Shown here: positions 18,204 through 25,942 of the stretch, in pieces
Layout: each line of letters starts with the position of its first letter
Numbering within the stretch: position 1 is the first letter of the stretch
NCBI GenBank assembly: GCA_023262495.1
Contig: JALRAS010000013.1
Coordinates: 1-40,392 of the forward strand
DNA length: 40,392 bases
From: Bacteroidia bacterium
GTDB taxonomy: Bacteria; Bacteroidota; Bacteroidia; UBA4408
Reading direction: 5' to 3'
Notes under the pieces: generated by a model
The model's input: only the letters and a program-made list of their open reading frames with translations
The model's database searches: none
What the model was told of the DNA's origin: nothing
Position numbers and translations under genes: made by a program

Positions 18204-19076
18204 CTATTTCTTCACCTCAATCTCGCCCTTATTCAATGCTTCCTCATACACCTCTTTTTGCATATCTTGTATGAGGGTTAGCTTGCGTTTATTGCGGATG
18301 ATGTTTCTAATATTTTCTCGCTCAAAGCTCAAAGGTGAAAGCGAGTCTTTAATTTTAAATCCTTTAATATTTACAAAATACAAGTAGTCACTGTCTGTAA
18401 GTTCGATGAATCGGTTGTTCTTTAAGTATTGTTCCTTATCGTATGTTTCAATGGGAATTTCCTTCAATAAATCATCAAACAACAACCATGAGCCCTCGTC
18501 TAAAAAAAAGTTTTCAGCAAACTGATGGCAATACTCTTCCAAAGCAGCTCTATCTGCTGTTTTTTCAGATTTGTACCACTCCTTTAGCTTATTAACTTTA
18601 GGGGCATTTTTTTTTACCTTGATGTAAATTACTTTTATGATATTATCCTTCAACTCAAAGTTCTGGGGATTTTTGTTGTAGTAGGCCTCAATCTCTGCAT
18701 CACTCACTGCCGTATCCAAACGCTGATTAACTAGCGCTTTCTCAAAAGCATAGGTGATAAGCGCATTGCGATAACTTTCTAATTCATACTCCATATCTTT
18801 TTGATCCTCGGTAAGATTTTTTTCGGCATGTAATAATACCGCTTGTTGTCGCACCCAATTGTTGGCATAGTTCTGTACAAATGCTGTACTATCTTTGCCA
18901 TGCAATCTTTCGGGCATTTGCTCAATTACCTCATCTAGGTATAGATAGGAATCATACACACGGGCCAATACTTCTCCATCTTGATTCTTTTTCTTTTTAA
19001 AAAATTTACACCCTGAAAAAAGCAACAACAGAGCCATTCCTGAATATACCCAAAACAGACTTTTATTATGTTGCAT
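18204..19076 (-). CDS. SurA/parvulin-related lipoprotein, probably without isomerase activity
   Basis: The 290-residue protein has lipobox FSGC (C23) and a Lys-rich region, then a SurA_N-like helical segment (~40-130: YLDEVIEQMPERLHGKDS, LITYAFEKALVNQRLD) and a sequence around 140-240 that occupies the place of a parvulin domain but lacks the usual HIL...F.....S.D.....GG...G pattern. It sits 75 bp downstream of a bona fide two-domain PpiC protein. In Bacteroidota, neighbouring periplasmic isomerase-like proteins of this kind assist outer-membrane protein assembly; that role is inferred from family and position. Confidence 0.7.
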   Translation of the reverse strand: MQHNKSLFWVYSGMALLLLFSGCKFFKKKKNQDGEVLARVYDSYLYLDEVIEQMPERLHGKDSTAFVQNYANNWVRQQAVLLHAEKNLTEDQKDMEYELESYRNALITYAFEKALVNQRLDTAVSDAEIEAYYNKNPQNFELKDNIIKVIYIKVKKNAPKVNKLKEWYKSEKTADRAALEEYCHQFAENFFLDEGSWLLFDDLLKEIPIETYDKEQYLKNNRFIELTDSDYLYFVNIKGFKIKDSLSPLSFERENIRNIIRNKRKLTLIQDMQKEVYEEALNKGEIEVKK

Positions 19077-19097
19077 ATGAATTTCTTTCTTTAAAAT

Positions 19098-19134
19098 AAA
19101 AAAAGTTTACATCATGCCTTATCATGATGTAAAC
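19098..19134 (-). terminator. Strong hairpin terminator after the SurA-like gene
   Basis: An 11-bp perfect stem, GTTTACATCAT (19105-19115) with 19124-19134, is followed on the minus strand by a T run (19104-19098). It lies between the SurA-like gene and the parvulin lipoprotein, so the latter may depend on read-through or its own promoter. Confidence 0.75.
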
Positions 19135-19151
19135 TTGATGGGTAATTTAAA

Positions 19152-21128
19152 TTATTTTACAGTTGACAGTACTGCTTTATCAACCGAAAACTGGTATTTG
19201 TTTCTGAGCGATGCTATCCATTGCTTCTCCAAATAATTTTGATAATCGGCAGTAATCAATCCTTTGGCCTCAGCTATAGATTTGTTGGTTGGCGCAATGA
19301 TGTTTTCGAAATCAACAAATACAACCTGCTTATCTACTGTGCTGTTGGCGCTTAATCCTTTTTTCCATTCAAACTTATCCACAATGTCGTTATCACCTTT
19401 ACTGTATTTTCCTGTTTCAATGTTTAGATTAAGTTGTGAGTCTTTGTTGATGGCCTTTAAAATATCATCATTGGTGTATTTCTTTTTGGCTTTATCCTTT
19501 AACATCTTGCGTACATCAACTGCTACTTTCTCTGTAGCACATTTGTAAACGGTAGCTTCGGCACGAGTATCCCACATGTATTTTGATTTATTTTCCTCGT
19601 AGAATGCTTTCAATCCCGTGGTATCTTTTACCGCTTTTGACCAAACGTTTTTGTCTGTTAAATCAAACAACAATATTCCATCTCTATACTCTTGTAACAA
19701 CGCTTTGAACTCGGGATATTTTGACGCTAGTTTACTTTCTTCGTAACCTAAACAAGACTCATTAACAAACTCTTTGTACATGTCTTTAACCAATAACGTG
19801 AAATCAGTTTTAGCACGCTTGCTCTGATGATTCTCTAAATACATAGCAAAATCTTTTTGGCTATATGTTTTTTCACCTATGCTAAATAAGGCATCTTTGT
19901 TTAGCTTGGCAGCAGCTTCATGCTTCCACTTTGCATCAAAGAAAGTGGTATCCATCACCTTCACAAATTCGTCACGCAATTTGAGATTTTCTTTGAAGTT
20001 GTATTGCTTTTTAATTTTGGCAATCATGCTTTCTTTCCCATTCTGAGAACGGCTGTCCTTACCGATTTTAGCTTTGAGCTCTGGCTTTAATTCATCAAAG
20101 CTTCCAAGCTCTTTTTTGCTGAGTCGTTTGATGATGTGCCAACCGTATTGTGTTTGAATGGGCATTGACATATCGCCATCGTTTTTTAGGGCAAAAGCTG
20201 CTTTTTCAAACTCAATTACCATGCGTCCGGTTCCAAACATAGGCAATTCACCGCCTTTTTTGGCCGAACCTTTATCATCACTAAACTGCTTGGCCATCTC
20301 TGCAAAATCAGCACCTGCCTTAATTTTAGCATACATTTCATCAATTTTTGCTTTAGGATCGGTTTTGGAAGTATCCTTTACGGCTGCATCTTTTTGAGGT
20401 GTTTTAACCATAATGTGTGCCACTGTAATTTGCCCTTGATTAGGTCTTTCGTCTGTCTTCAAAATGATGTGGTAACCAAATCGGGTGCGCACGGGCATAC
20501 TTACTTTATTCGTTTCGGCATTGAATGCGGCAGTTTCGAAGGTATATACCATTTGCATGCTGGTGAAATATCCTAAATCACCACCATTATCCTTGGCTGA
20601 GGGATCTTCGGATAGCTCTCTCGCAACCTTGGAAAAATCCTCCCCTTTGAGAATTCTGTTTCTTGCTGCAATGGCTTTGTTGAAGGCAATTAATGTATCC
20701 TTAGGCAGGGCCGCTGCATCACATTTGATCAGAATATGACTAGCGCGCACATCTTTTTTCATTCTGTCATAGGCCTCCTTCAACAGCATATCATTTACTT
20801 CATTGTCGGTTAAATATGGGGCTGCCAATTGCTTGCGATACCCTTCCAATTCATTTTTGAATGCTGCCACCGTATCTAAACCTAGCTCCTCGGCCTCTCT
20901 TACTTTTAGCTTAAAGTTGATAAAAAGCTCGAGATAATCTTGCAAAGATTTTGAATCTGCTGAAGCACTTTTGTTATTGTTTTTGTGATAAATGGCTTCA
21001 AATTCTGACTTGGTGATATTCTTTCCTGCCACTGTCATTAGTACTTGATCAGCGGAAGTTTGCGCTTGGGCTACCATATGGCAGCAAGTAATGGCGAAGG
21101 TTAATACATAAAGCTTTCTGAGTTTCAT
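19152..21128 (-). CDS. SurA-like peptidyl-prolyl cis-trans isomerase with two parvulin domains
   Basis: The 658-residue periplasmic protein has a signal peptide cleaved after AQAQ (about residue 23). A SurA_N-like helical region (~25-125) precedes two PpiC/parvulin domains, the first starting ASHILIKCDA with LSEDPSAKDNGGDLGYF and FGYHII, the second starting VAHIMVKTPQ with FSDDKGSAKKGGEL and YGWHII. Both keep the residues expected of active parvulins. The C-terminal ~300 residues are a helical region of unknown role. It probably chaperones beta-barrel proteins across the periplasm. TAGGTTTG (21162-21155) may be its -7 element. Confidence 0.9.
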   Translation of the reverse strand: MKLRKLYVLTFAITCCHMVAQAQTSADQVLMTVAGKNITKSEFEAIYHKNNNKSASADSKSLQDYLELFINFKLKVREAEELGLDTVAAFKNELEGYRKQLAAPYLTDNEVNDMLLKEAYDRMKKDVRASHILIKCDAAALPKDTLIAFNKAIAARNRILKGEDFSKVARELSEDPSAKDNGGDLGYFTSMQMVYTFETAAFNAETNKVSMPVRTRFGYHIILKTDERPNQGQITVAHIMVKTPQKDAAVKDTSKTDPKAKIDEMYAKIKAGADFAEMAKQFSDDKGSAKKGGELPMFGTGRMVIEFEKAAFALKNDGDMSMPIQTQYGWHIIKRLSKKELGSFDELKPELKAKIGKDSRSQNGKESMIAKIKKQYNFKENLKLRDEFVKVMDTTFFDAKWKHEAAAKLNKDALFSIGEKTYSQKDFAMYLENHQSKRAKTDFTLLVKDMYKEFVNESCLGYEESKLASKYPEFKALLQEYRDGILLFDLTDKNVWSKAVKDTTGLKAFYEENKSKYMWDTRAEATVYKCATEKVAVDVRKMLKDKAKKKYTNDDILKAINKDSQLNLNIETGKYSKGDNDIVDKFEWKKGLSANSTVDKQVVFVDFENIIAPTNKSIAEAKGLITADYQNYLEKQWIASLRNKYQFSVDKAVLSTVK

Positions 21129-21455
21129 ATGCGTTTATCTTTTTTTTTGGAGTGCAAACCTACTAATTTTTAGTGGATTATCTAATGTAAAATGATTTTC
21201 TGAAATCGCATAAAATTAAAAAAAAGTTAAACCTCAAGGCTCTTATCAATGCTCTGTTCATTGTTTTAAATCTATAGGGTAAAATTTTTAAATATTGATA
21301 AAGCATTGTGGCATAGGTAAAACGTTAGATCCATATCGATGATTGATCAAATACTAAACAATTTTATTCCTTCTTTGTATATTCGTTACACATGATTCAA
21401 ACAGGTAAAAAGTCATCGCTATAAAAAAATTAAATTGTAGCTTTGCTTCTGCAAA
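21129..21455. other. Divergent intergenic region upstream of the His-rich/TonB operon
   Basis: AT-rich with no supported gene. It holds the -7 element of the SurA-like gene near its left end (21155-21162, minus) and TAGCTTTG (21438-21445, plus) at the right end. An inverted repeat TTTGC-TTCT-GCAAA (21442-21455) overlaps that element and touches the start codon of the His-rich gene. Confidence 0.5.
21438..21455 (+). promoter_or_regulatory. -7 element with overlapping inverted repeat, possible operator
   Basis: TAGCTTTG (21438-21445) matches the Bacteroidota -7 box. TTTGC (21442-21446) and GCAAA (21451-21455) form an inverted repeat over it, where a repressor would block transcription of the metal-uptake-like operon. 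No -33 TTTG is seen, and no regulator is identified. Confidence 0.4.
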
Positions 21456-21791
21456 ATGAAAAAGTTTCGGTATATATACACCTGGTTTTTCTTGATTGTA
21501 TTGGTATTTACCATTACTCCAAAGGAATTTTTTCATGCCTTTCATGATCATCATAACGAAATTGAGCACGTTGATTTAGATTGTCATAGCATTCATTTCG
21601 AGAAAAAACACGAACACTGTTCAGCACTAAATGTTATCACTCCTCCATTTTGTATCGATGCCTACAAGGGTGTGTTACCTTACTTTGAACACATTGGCTG
21701 TTACACATTTTCTTATCAAACAGTTTTAAGAACTCCTGTTCATTTTCTTTTCAGTTTGAAAGCTCCACCTTCGGAACTGAACATATCCTAA
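21456..21791 (+). CDS. Small histidine-rich membrane or secreted protein
   Basis: The 111-residue protein starts with a hydrophobic segment (residues ~7-22) that may be a signal anchor or signal peptide. Residues ~26-56 are crowded with potential metal ligands: HAFHDHHNEIEHVDLDCHS, then HFEKKHEHC, and further cysteines in PPFCIDAY and HIGCYTF. Such His/Cys-rich small proteins often precede metal-related TonB receptors in Bacteroidota. It starts 66 bp before the TonB receptor gene. A metal-binding or buffering role is inference; zinc or copper would be the first guesses. Confidence 0.65.
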   Translation: MKKFRYIYTWFFLIVLVFTITPKEFFHAFHDHHNEIEHVDLDCHSIHFEKKHEHCSALNVITPPFCIDAYKGVLPYFEHIGCYTFSYQTVLRTPVHFLFSLKAPPSELNIS

Positions 21792-21857
21792 ATCAAAATA
21801 AAATGTCTTTGTATTCATATGTCATGAATAACAAAGCTATCTTTCATTTAATTCTCA

Positions 21858-24185
21858 ATGCATAAAATACTTATGCCGGTATTTTTGTTGTTTGCTAATT
21901 TTTTATTGGCACAACAGCAACAAGGCGGCTGTCATATTACACTTCAGGGTAAAGTTCTTGATGAACACAACAAGGAATTTTTGCCATATGCTACTGTTTT
22001 AATAAAAAATCGTGGGTTAGCAGTGGTTTCTGATAGTTTAGGAATGTTCTCGTTCCAGAATCTTTGTGCAGGCAGTTGCGTGCTTGTTGCTAAGCATATT
22101 GATTGCGAAGATGTGACTATCACATTCAATCTTAGCGTTGACACGGTTATTGCTATTTATCAAGAACATCATACGAAAGAGTTGCAACAGTTGGTAATTT
22201 CGTCTCAAAGAAGTACGGTTCAGCAGAGCCTTAATCTTGCAACAATAGGGCGAAGAGAAATGGAAAGCAATGCCGGAAAAGCACTCGGAGAAATGCTGAA
22301 AGAGGTGAGTGGCGTAAGTAGTTTGCAAACCGGAAACAGCATCAGCAAGCCAGTTATTCATGGGCTTCACAGCAACCGTGTATTGATATTAAATAACGGA
22401 GTGAGGCAAGAAGGTCAGCAGTGGGGAAATGAGCATGGACCTGAAATTGACCCTTTTGTGGCCGATAAAATTACTGTATTGAAAGGTGCAGCAGGCGTAA
22501 GATACGGTCCTGATGCTATTGGAGGTGTGGTAATACTTGAACCCGCAATACTTAGAGACAGTGCGGGATATGATGGCGTAATTCACATGGCAGGTGCTTC
22601 CAATGGAAGACAGGGTACTGTGAGCGGACTCATCAATGGAAATATCAAAGCACTCAACGGTCTTAACTTCCGACTTCAGGGCACACTTAAAAAAGCAGGA
22701 AATGCACACACACCCGATTACTACTTAAAAAATACCGGATTCAATGAAAAGAACTTTTCTGCTGCGCTAGCTTACCAAAAAAACAATTATGGCTCTGAAG
22801 TATTTTACAGCAGATTTAATAGTACAATTGGAATTTTTTCGGCAGCGCATATCGGTAATTTAACCGATTTACAGAGAGCTTTCAGAAGTAGTGTACCGCT
22901 TGATACAGCCGGTTTTTCATATGAAATCAACAGACCATATCAGCAAATTATTCACGATTTGTTTAAATGGAAATCGTATATCAATTTGAACAAGGCAGGT
23001 AAACTAACTTACACCTTCTCGCGACAGCATGATAACAGAGCTGAATACGATAAGCATCGCCCGCGAAACGATAGTGTGGCAGCATTAAACAAACCTGAAT
23101 TAACTTTTATCATTCATACGTTAATGCACGAGGTAGTATATGATTTACAACATCATCGTAAATTTAACCTACAAGCAGGAGCAGTGAGCATGCACCAAGC
23201 AAATAGCTATGAAGGCAGATATTTTATTCCTAATTTTATTAATAGAGGTTGGGGATCATTTATCATAGAAAATTACAAATACCGTCACTTTTTTGCCGAA
23301 GCAGGTATCAGATACGATGAAAGAAAACTAAGGGTGTTTTTAGAACAAAATGGTTTTATAACACAGCCATACTTTCGCTACAGTAGTTTATCGGGATTGA
23401 TTGGAACAGGCTTTAACTTCGAAAAATTTGATGTTAAATTAAATTTTGGAAGTGGCTGGCGAGCGCCATCTGCCAATGAGTTATATGCTAATGGAGTGCA
23501 TCATGGTGCGGCTGCTGTTGAAATTGGTGATGAAAATCTAACACGCGAAAACAACATCAATACTGCTTTATGGTTAGGAATTAAACCGCAGAAAAAACTG
23601 AGTGGCGAAATAGAAGTTTATCAGAATAATATTCAAAACTTTATTTATTTACTTCCTGTTCAACCTGCTACACTTACCATCAGAGGCGCTTTTCCAACAT
23701 TTAGATACACACAAATCAACGCAGTATTGCGAGGTGCAGATGTTCAACTTAAATATTCGATCAATAACAATTTACAGCTAACGGTAAGAGGAAATTATTT
23801 GTATGCAATCAATGCAGATGATCAAACACGCTTAACACAAATGCCACAAAACATGATTGAGCCCACACTCACTTGGGAGCCTAAATTAAAGATTAACAAA
23901 ATCAGCGATTTATTCTTTAAGGTGTCTTACCAAATGTTTGACCGTGCACCGCTGCTTGGCAACGATGAAGATTATGTAATGCCCCCACCCGGCTATAGAT
24001 TATTAAATACCAATGCAGGTTTTAAATTTAAATTACATAGGCAATTTTGTACTACCGGCATAAGTATTAATAATGCACTAAACACGCGTTACAGAAATTA
24101 CTTGAACAGATACAGGTACTTTGCAGATGAGCTAGGTACCAATGTTTTACTTTATTTAAAAATCCCAATTCATTTTAAATCTTAA
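21858..24185 (+). CDS. TonB-dependent outer-membrane receptor, metal-type (ZnuD-like)
   Basis: The 775-residue protein has a signal peptide ending at LLAQ (about residue 19), a carboxypeptidase-regulatory-like beta-sandwich (~28-100: LQGKVLDEHNKEFLPYATVL), a plug domain (~115-235, with PVIHGLHSNRVLILNNGVRQ and VLKGAAGVRYGPDAIGG) and a 22-strand barrel to the C-terminus. The loops are notably histidine-bearing (GNEHGPEID; NGVHHGAAAVEIGDE), as in zinc receptors of the ZnuD group, and the His-rich and lipoprotein neighbours point the same way. The receptor class is certain; the ligand (zinc, copper or a chelate) is inferred. Confidence 0.9.
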   Translation: MHKILMPVFLLFANFLLAQQQQGGCHITLQGKVLDEHNKEFLPYATVLIKNRGLAVVSDSLGMFSFQNLCAGSCVLVAKHIDCEDVTITFNLSVDTVIAIYQEHHTKELQQLVISSQRSTVQQSLNLATIGRREMESNAGKALGEMLKEVSGVSSLQTGNSISKPVIHGLHSNRVLILNNGVRQEGQQWGNEHGPEIDPFVADKITVLKGAAGVRYGPDAIGGVVILEPAILRDSAGYDGVIHMAGASNGRQGTVSGLINGNIKALNGLNFRLQGTLKKAGNAHTPDYYLKNTGFNEKNFSAALAYQKNNYGSEVFYSRFNSTIGIFSAAHIGNLTDLQRAFRSSVPLDTAGFSYEINRPYQQIIHDLFKWKSYINLNKAGKLTYTFSRQHDNRAEYDKHRPRNDSVAALNKPELTFIIHTLMHEVVYDLQHHRKFNLQAGAVSMHQANSYEGRYFIPNFINRGWGSFIIENYKYRHFFAEAGIRYDERKLRVFLEQNGFITQPYFRYSSLSGLIGTGFNFEKFDVKLNFGSGWRAPSANELYANGVHHGAAAVEIGDENLTRENNINTALWLGIKPQKKLSGEIEVYQNNIQNFIYLLPVQPATLTIRGAFPTFRYTQINAVLRGADVQLKYSINNNLQLTVRGNYLYAINADDQTRLTQMPQNMIEPTLTWEPKLKINKISDLFFKVSYQMFDRAPLLGNDEDYVMPPPGYRLLNTNAGFKFKLHRQFCTTGISINNALNTRYRNYLNRYRYFADELGTNVLLYLKIPIHFKS

Positions 24186-24191
24186 AAAAAT

Positions 24192-24752
24192 ATGAAAATT
24201 ATTAAATTATTTATTGCAATAGCAGTTATGTCAGCTGTTTTTCAAGGATGTAAAAAAGATTCTGATTTACCAAAGCTTCCTGAACCTGTAAACGAACCAG
24301 AGGTGATTACTTCAGTAAAAATTACCCTTACAGATTCATCAAATACAGCCAATATCATTACAGCCAGTTTTATTGACAAAGATGGTGACGGAGGAAATCA
24401 GCCCACCACATTCGACACCATTAAACTTAAAGCTAATAAAACCTACTTAGCTTCTATTGAAATTTTCAATCACATCATGAATGAAGACCTTACCGAGGAA
24501 ATTGAAGAAGAGGCAAATGAACATTTATTCGTTTTTAAACCAACAGGGGTAAATCTTTCGATTGCTATCACTGATTTTGACACCAATTCACCGGCATTGC
24601 CAATTGGTTTAAAGTCGAAGTGGCGAACAGGAGCAACAGGAAATGGCAACTTGCAACTTATACTTAAGCATCAACCTGACAGCAAAAACGGTACAGAGGC
24701 ACCGGGTGATACTGATATAGACTTGAACTTTACAACTACAATTACTAACTAA
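24192..24752 (+). CDS. Lipoprotein accompanying the TonB receptor
   Basis: The 186-residue protein has lipobox FQGC (C20). The mature part has a repeating beta pattern with PVNEPEVITSVKITLTD, DKDGDGGN and an acidic helix EDLTEEIEEEANEHLF. This combination resembles a Bacteroidota lipoprotein family found beside TonB receptors of this type (often carrying an uninformative periplasmic-binding-fold name). It begins 6 bp after the receptor stop, so co-expression is nearly certain. Likely a surface or periplasmic accessory for the receptor's ligand; the DxDGDG loop could bind calcium. Confidence 0.7.
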   Translation: MKIIKLFIAIAVMSAVFQGCKKDSDLPKLPEPVNEPEVITSVKITLTDSSNTANIITASFIDKDGDGGNQPTTFDTIKLKANKTYLASIEIFNHIMNEDLTEEIEEEANEHLFVFKPTGVNLSIAITDFDTNSPALPIGLKSKWRTGATGNGNLQLILKHQPDSKNGTEAPGDTDIDLNFTTTITN

Positions 24753-24767
24753 TTTATAATAGCAACT

Positions 24768-25226
24768 ATGAAACAATTTAAAATAAAACCAATTAATTTT
24801 ATTGCGATACTTTCGCTCATAATCATCACCTCGTGCAACAAAACAAAACAACACTCAAAGTGGCTCACCGGTGAAACTTGGCAGGTTAATACAGTTACAA
24901 TTGACGGTCAACCTTTTGATTTATTGCCTGCCTTAAGTTTTGATGATTGCGACATTTATGATGAGATATGCTTTGGAAATTTAAGTATTGAAAATAAAGG
25001 AGCAGCAAGATTTGCGTGGCAAATTAGAGAGAAAGGTAAAATCTTCGAATTAAGCGATCAAACCCAAAAAAAGGATGAAAGCAACGAAGAAGCAGTGGGT
25101 TTTTCTTCCTCCTTTAGCGGAGTTTTTAATGTAACCGAGGTTGATAAGCAAAATATGGCACTTGAAAGTCAAAACTGCAAGAGGTATCCCGGTAAAAAGG
25201 TGGTCATTAAGTTAACAAAAAAGTAA
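24768..25226 (+). CDS. Lipocalin-like lipoprotein
   Basis: The 152-residue protein has lipobox ITSC (C23) followed by a segment like lipocalin-domain lipoproteins of Bacteroidota: LTGETWQVNTVTIDGQ near the start, then alternating beta strands and a C-terminal KVVIKLTKK strand. It contains a CDIYDEICFGN pair of cysteines. It is the fourth gene of the operon, 15 bp after the previous one. Ligand and role are unknown. Confidence 0.65.
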   Translation: MKQFKIKPINFIAILSLIIITSCNKTKQHSKWLTGETWQVNTVTIDGQPFDLLPALSFDDCDIYDEICFGNLSIENKGAARFAWQIREKGKIFELSDQTQKKDESNEEAVGFSSSFSGVFNVTEVDKQNMALESQNCKRYPGKKVVIKLTKK

Positions 25227-25480
25227 TACCATCGTGATTTGTAAATTGTATCGAGATTTTACAAATCATACAGTGGTAAATACCGATAACGATTTACATT
25301 GGAATAATACCACTTCAACCCAAATTCCGCATCAGAAAATGCGGAATCGCTGAAACAGCTGTAATTCAATCCATTGACTCAATGGATTGAAAACACCTGC
25401 TAAGCGGGTTTGCCCTCATAAAATCACTAGTACGTTACATGCGTAACTTCTATTGATTAATTCGGGTTCAAATAAAAAAA
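25227..25480. other. Intergenic stretch with hairpins and the second MITE-like element
   Basis: No gene. From left to right: an 11-bp stem TGATTTGTAAA (25235-25245) with 25258-25268 and no T run; an AGTGGTA...TACCACT inverted repeat that ends close to the MITE; then the MITE-like element (25314-25471). Confidence 0.5.
25314..25471 (+). repeat. MITE-like 158-bp element, copy B
   Basis: Second copy of the element at 4856-5013. Terminal inverted repeats: TTCAACCCAAATT (25314-25326) and AATTCGGGTTCAA (25459-25471), matching at 11 of 13 positions. Internal stem-loops: ATTCCGCAT (25324-25332) with 25339-25347, and CAATCCATTG (25367-25376) with 25380-25389. Differences from copy A fall in the loops and in the segment between the hairpins and the right end, while both stems are unchanged. 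Confidence 0.65.
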
Positions 25481-25517
25481 GGGGCAAATCTTTTTCACAA
25501 GATTTGTCCCTTTTTTT
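25481..25517. terminator. Bidirectional hairpin terminator
   Basis: A stem of about 12 bp (25481-25492 with 25499-25510, one mismatch) is flanked by an A run on the left and a seven-base T run on the right (25511-25517). It can end the TonB operon on the plus strand and leftward transcripts on the minus strand. Confidence 0.8.
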
Positions 25518-25562
25518 GATGATAAGTGTATTTGAAAACCTCAAATTACAAATTATTCAATT

Positions 25563-25588
25563 AAAAAGCCCGCATTTGCGGGCTTTTT
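25563..25588. terminator. GC-rich hairpin terminator after thx
   Basis: AAAAAGCCCGC-ATTT-GCGGGCTTTTT is a perfect 11-bp stem with built-in A and T runs, 23 bp after the stop of the thx gene. Works in both directions. Confidence 0.85.
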
Positions 25589-25610
25589 AAGATGCTTTAA
25601 GAAAGATAAA

Positions 25611-25859
25611 TTACTCTGCTGTTTTGCTTGTTTTTTTTGCTGCTGCTTTTTTGGGAGCAGCCTCTTTCTTTGGTGCGGCCTCCTTCTTTGGTGCGGCCTC
25701 CTTCTTAGTGGCCACTTTTTTTGGAGCTTCTGCCTTTACCGGCTTAGCTTTTTTTTCGGTTGAAACAACAGCAGACTTTTTGTTTCTGCGCGCACGACTT
25801 ACGCCATATGAGCCGATGCTTATTTTACCTTTTCTAGATTTTTTATCTCCTTTTCCCAT
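25611..25859 (-). CDS. 30S ribosomal protein Thx (bTHX) with lysine/alanine-rich tail
   Basis: The first ~27 residues (MGKGDKKSRKGKISIGSYGV, then SRARRNKK) match the tiny ribosomal protein Thx, which sits in the head of the small subunit. Thx of Thermus is only about 26 residues; here a tail of about 55 residues follows, rich in Lys, Ala and Pro, with the six-residue unit KKEAAP repeated in tandem. The tail resembles histone-H1-like sequences and would be disordered and strongly basic. The gene has its own ideal promoter (25903-25933) and a strong terminator, in keeping with high expression. Confidence 0.85.
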   Translation of the reverse strand: MGKGDKKSRKGKISIGSYGVSRARRNKKSAVVSTEKKAKPVKAEAPKKVATKKEAAPKKEAAPKKEAAPKKAAAKKTSKTAE

Positions 25860-25902
25860 AGTTATGTTTATTAATTAATCAGTAAGTTTTAAAACACATT
25901 TA

Positions 25903-25933
25903 CAAACCTATACATTTTAGGCAATTAAACAAA
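25903..25933 (-). promoter_or_regulatory. Promoter of the thx gene
   Basis: On the minus strand, TTTG (25933-25930), 19 bp, TAGGTTTG (25910-25903): full agreement with the Bacteroidota consensus. It predicts a leader of about 35-40 nt before the ATG at 25859. Confidence 0.75.
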
Positions 25934-25942
25934 AAAATGTTT

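Noticed and set aside
25235-25268. Terminator for the TonB operon at the first hairpin after the stop
   Set aside because: The stem is perfect, but no T run follows; the hairpin at 25481-25517 is a much better terminator.
25624-25878. Hydrophobic 84-codon frame opposite thx
   Set aside because: It is the complement of the Lys/Ala repeat tail, which automatically yields Phe/Leu/Ala codons; thx itself has promoter, conserved N-terminus and terminator.
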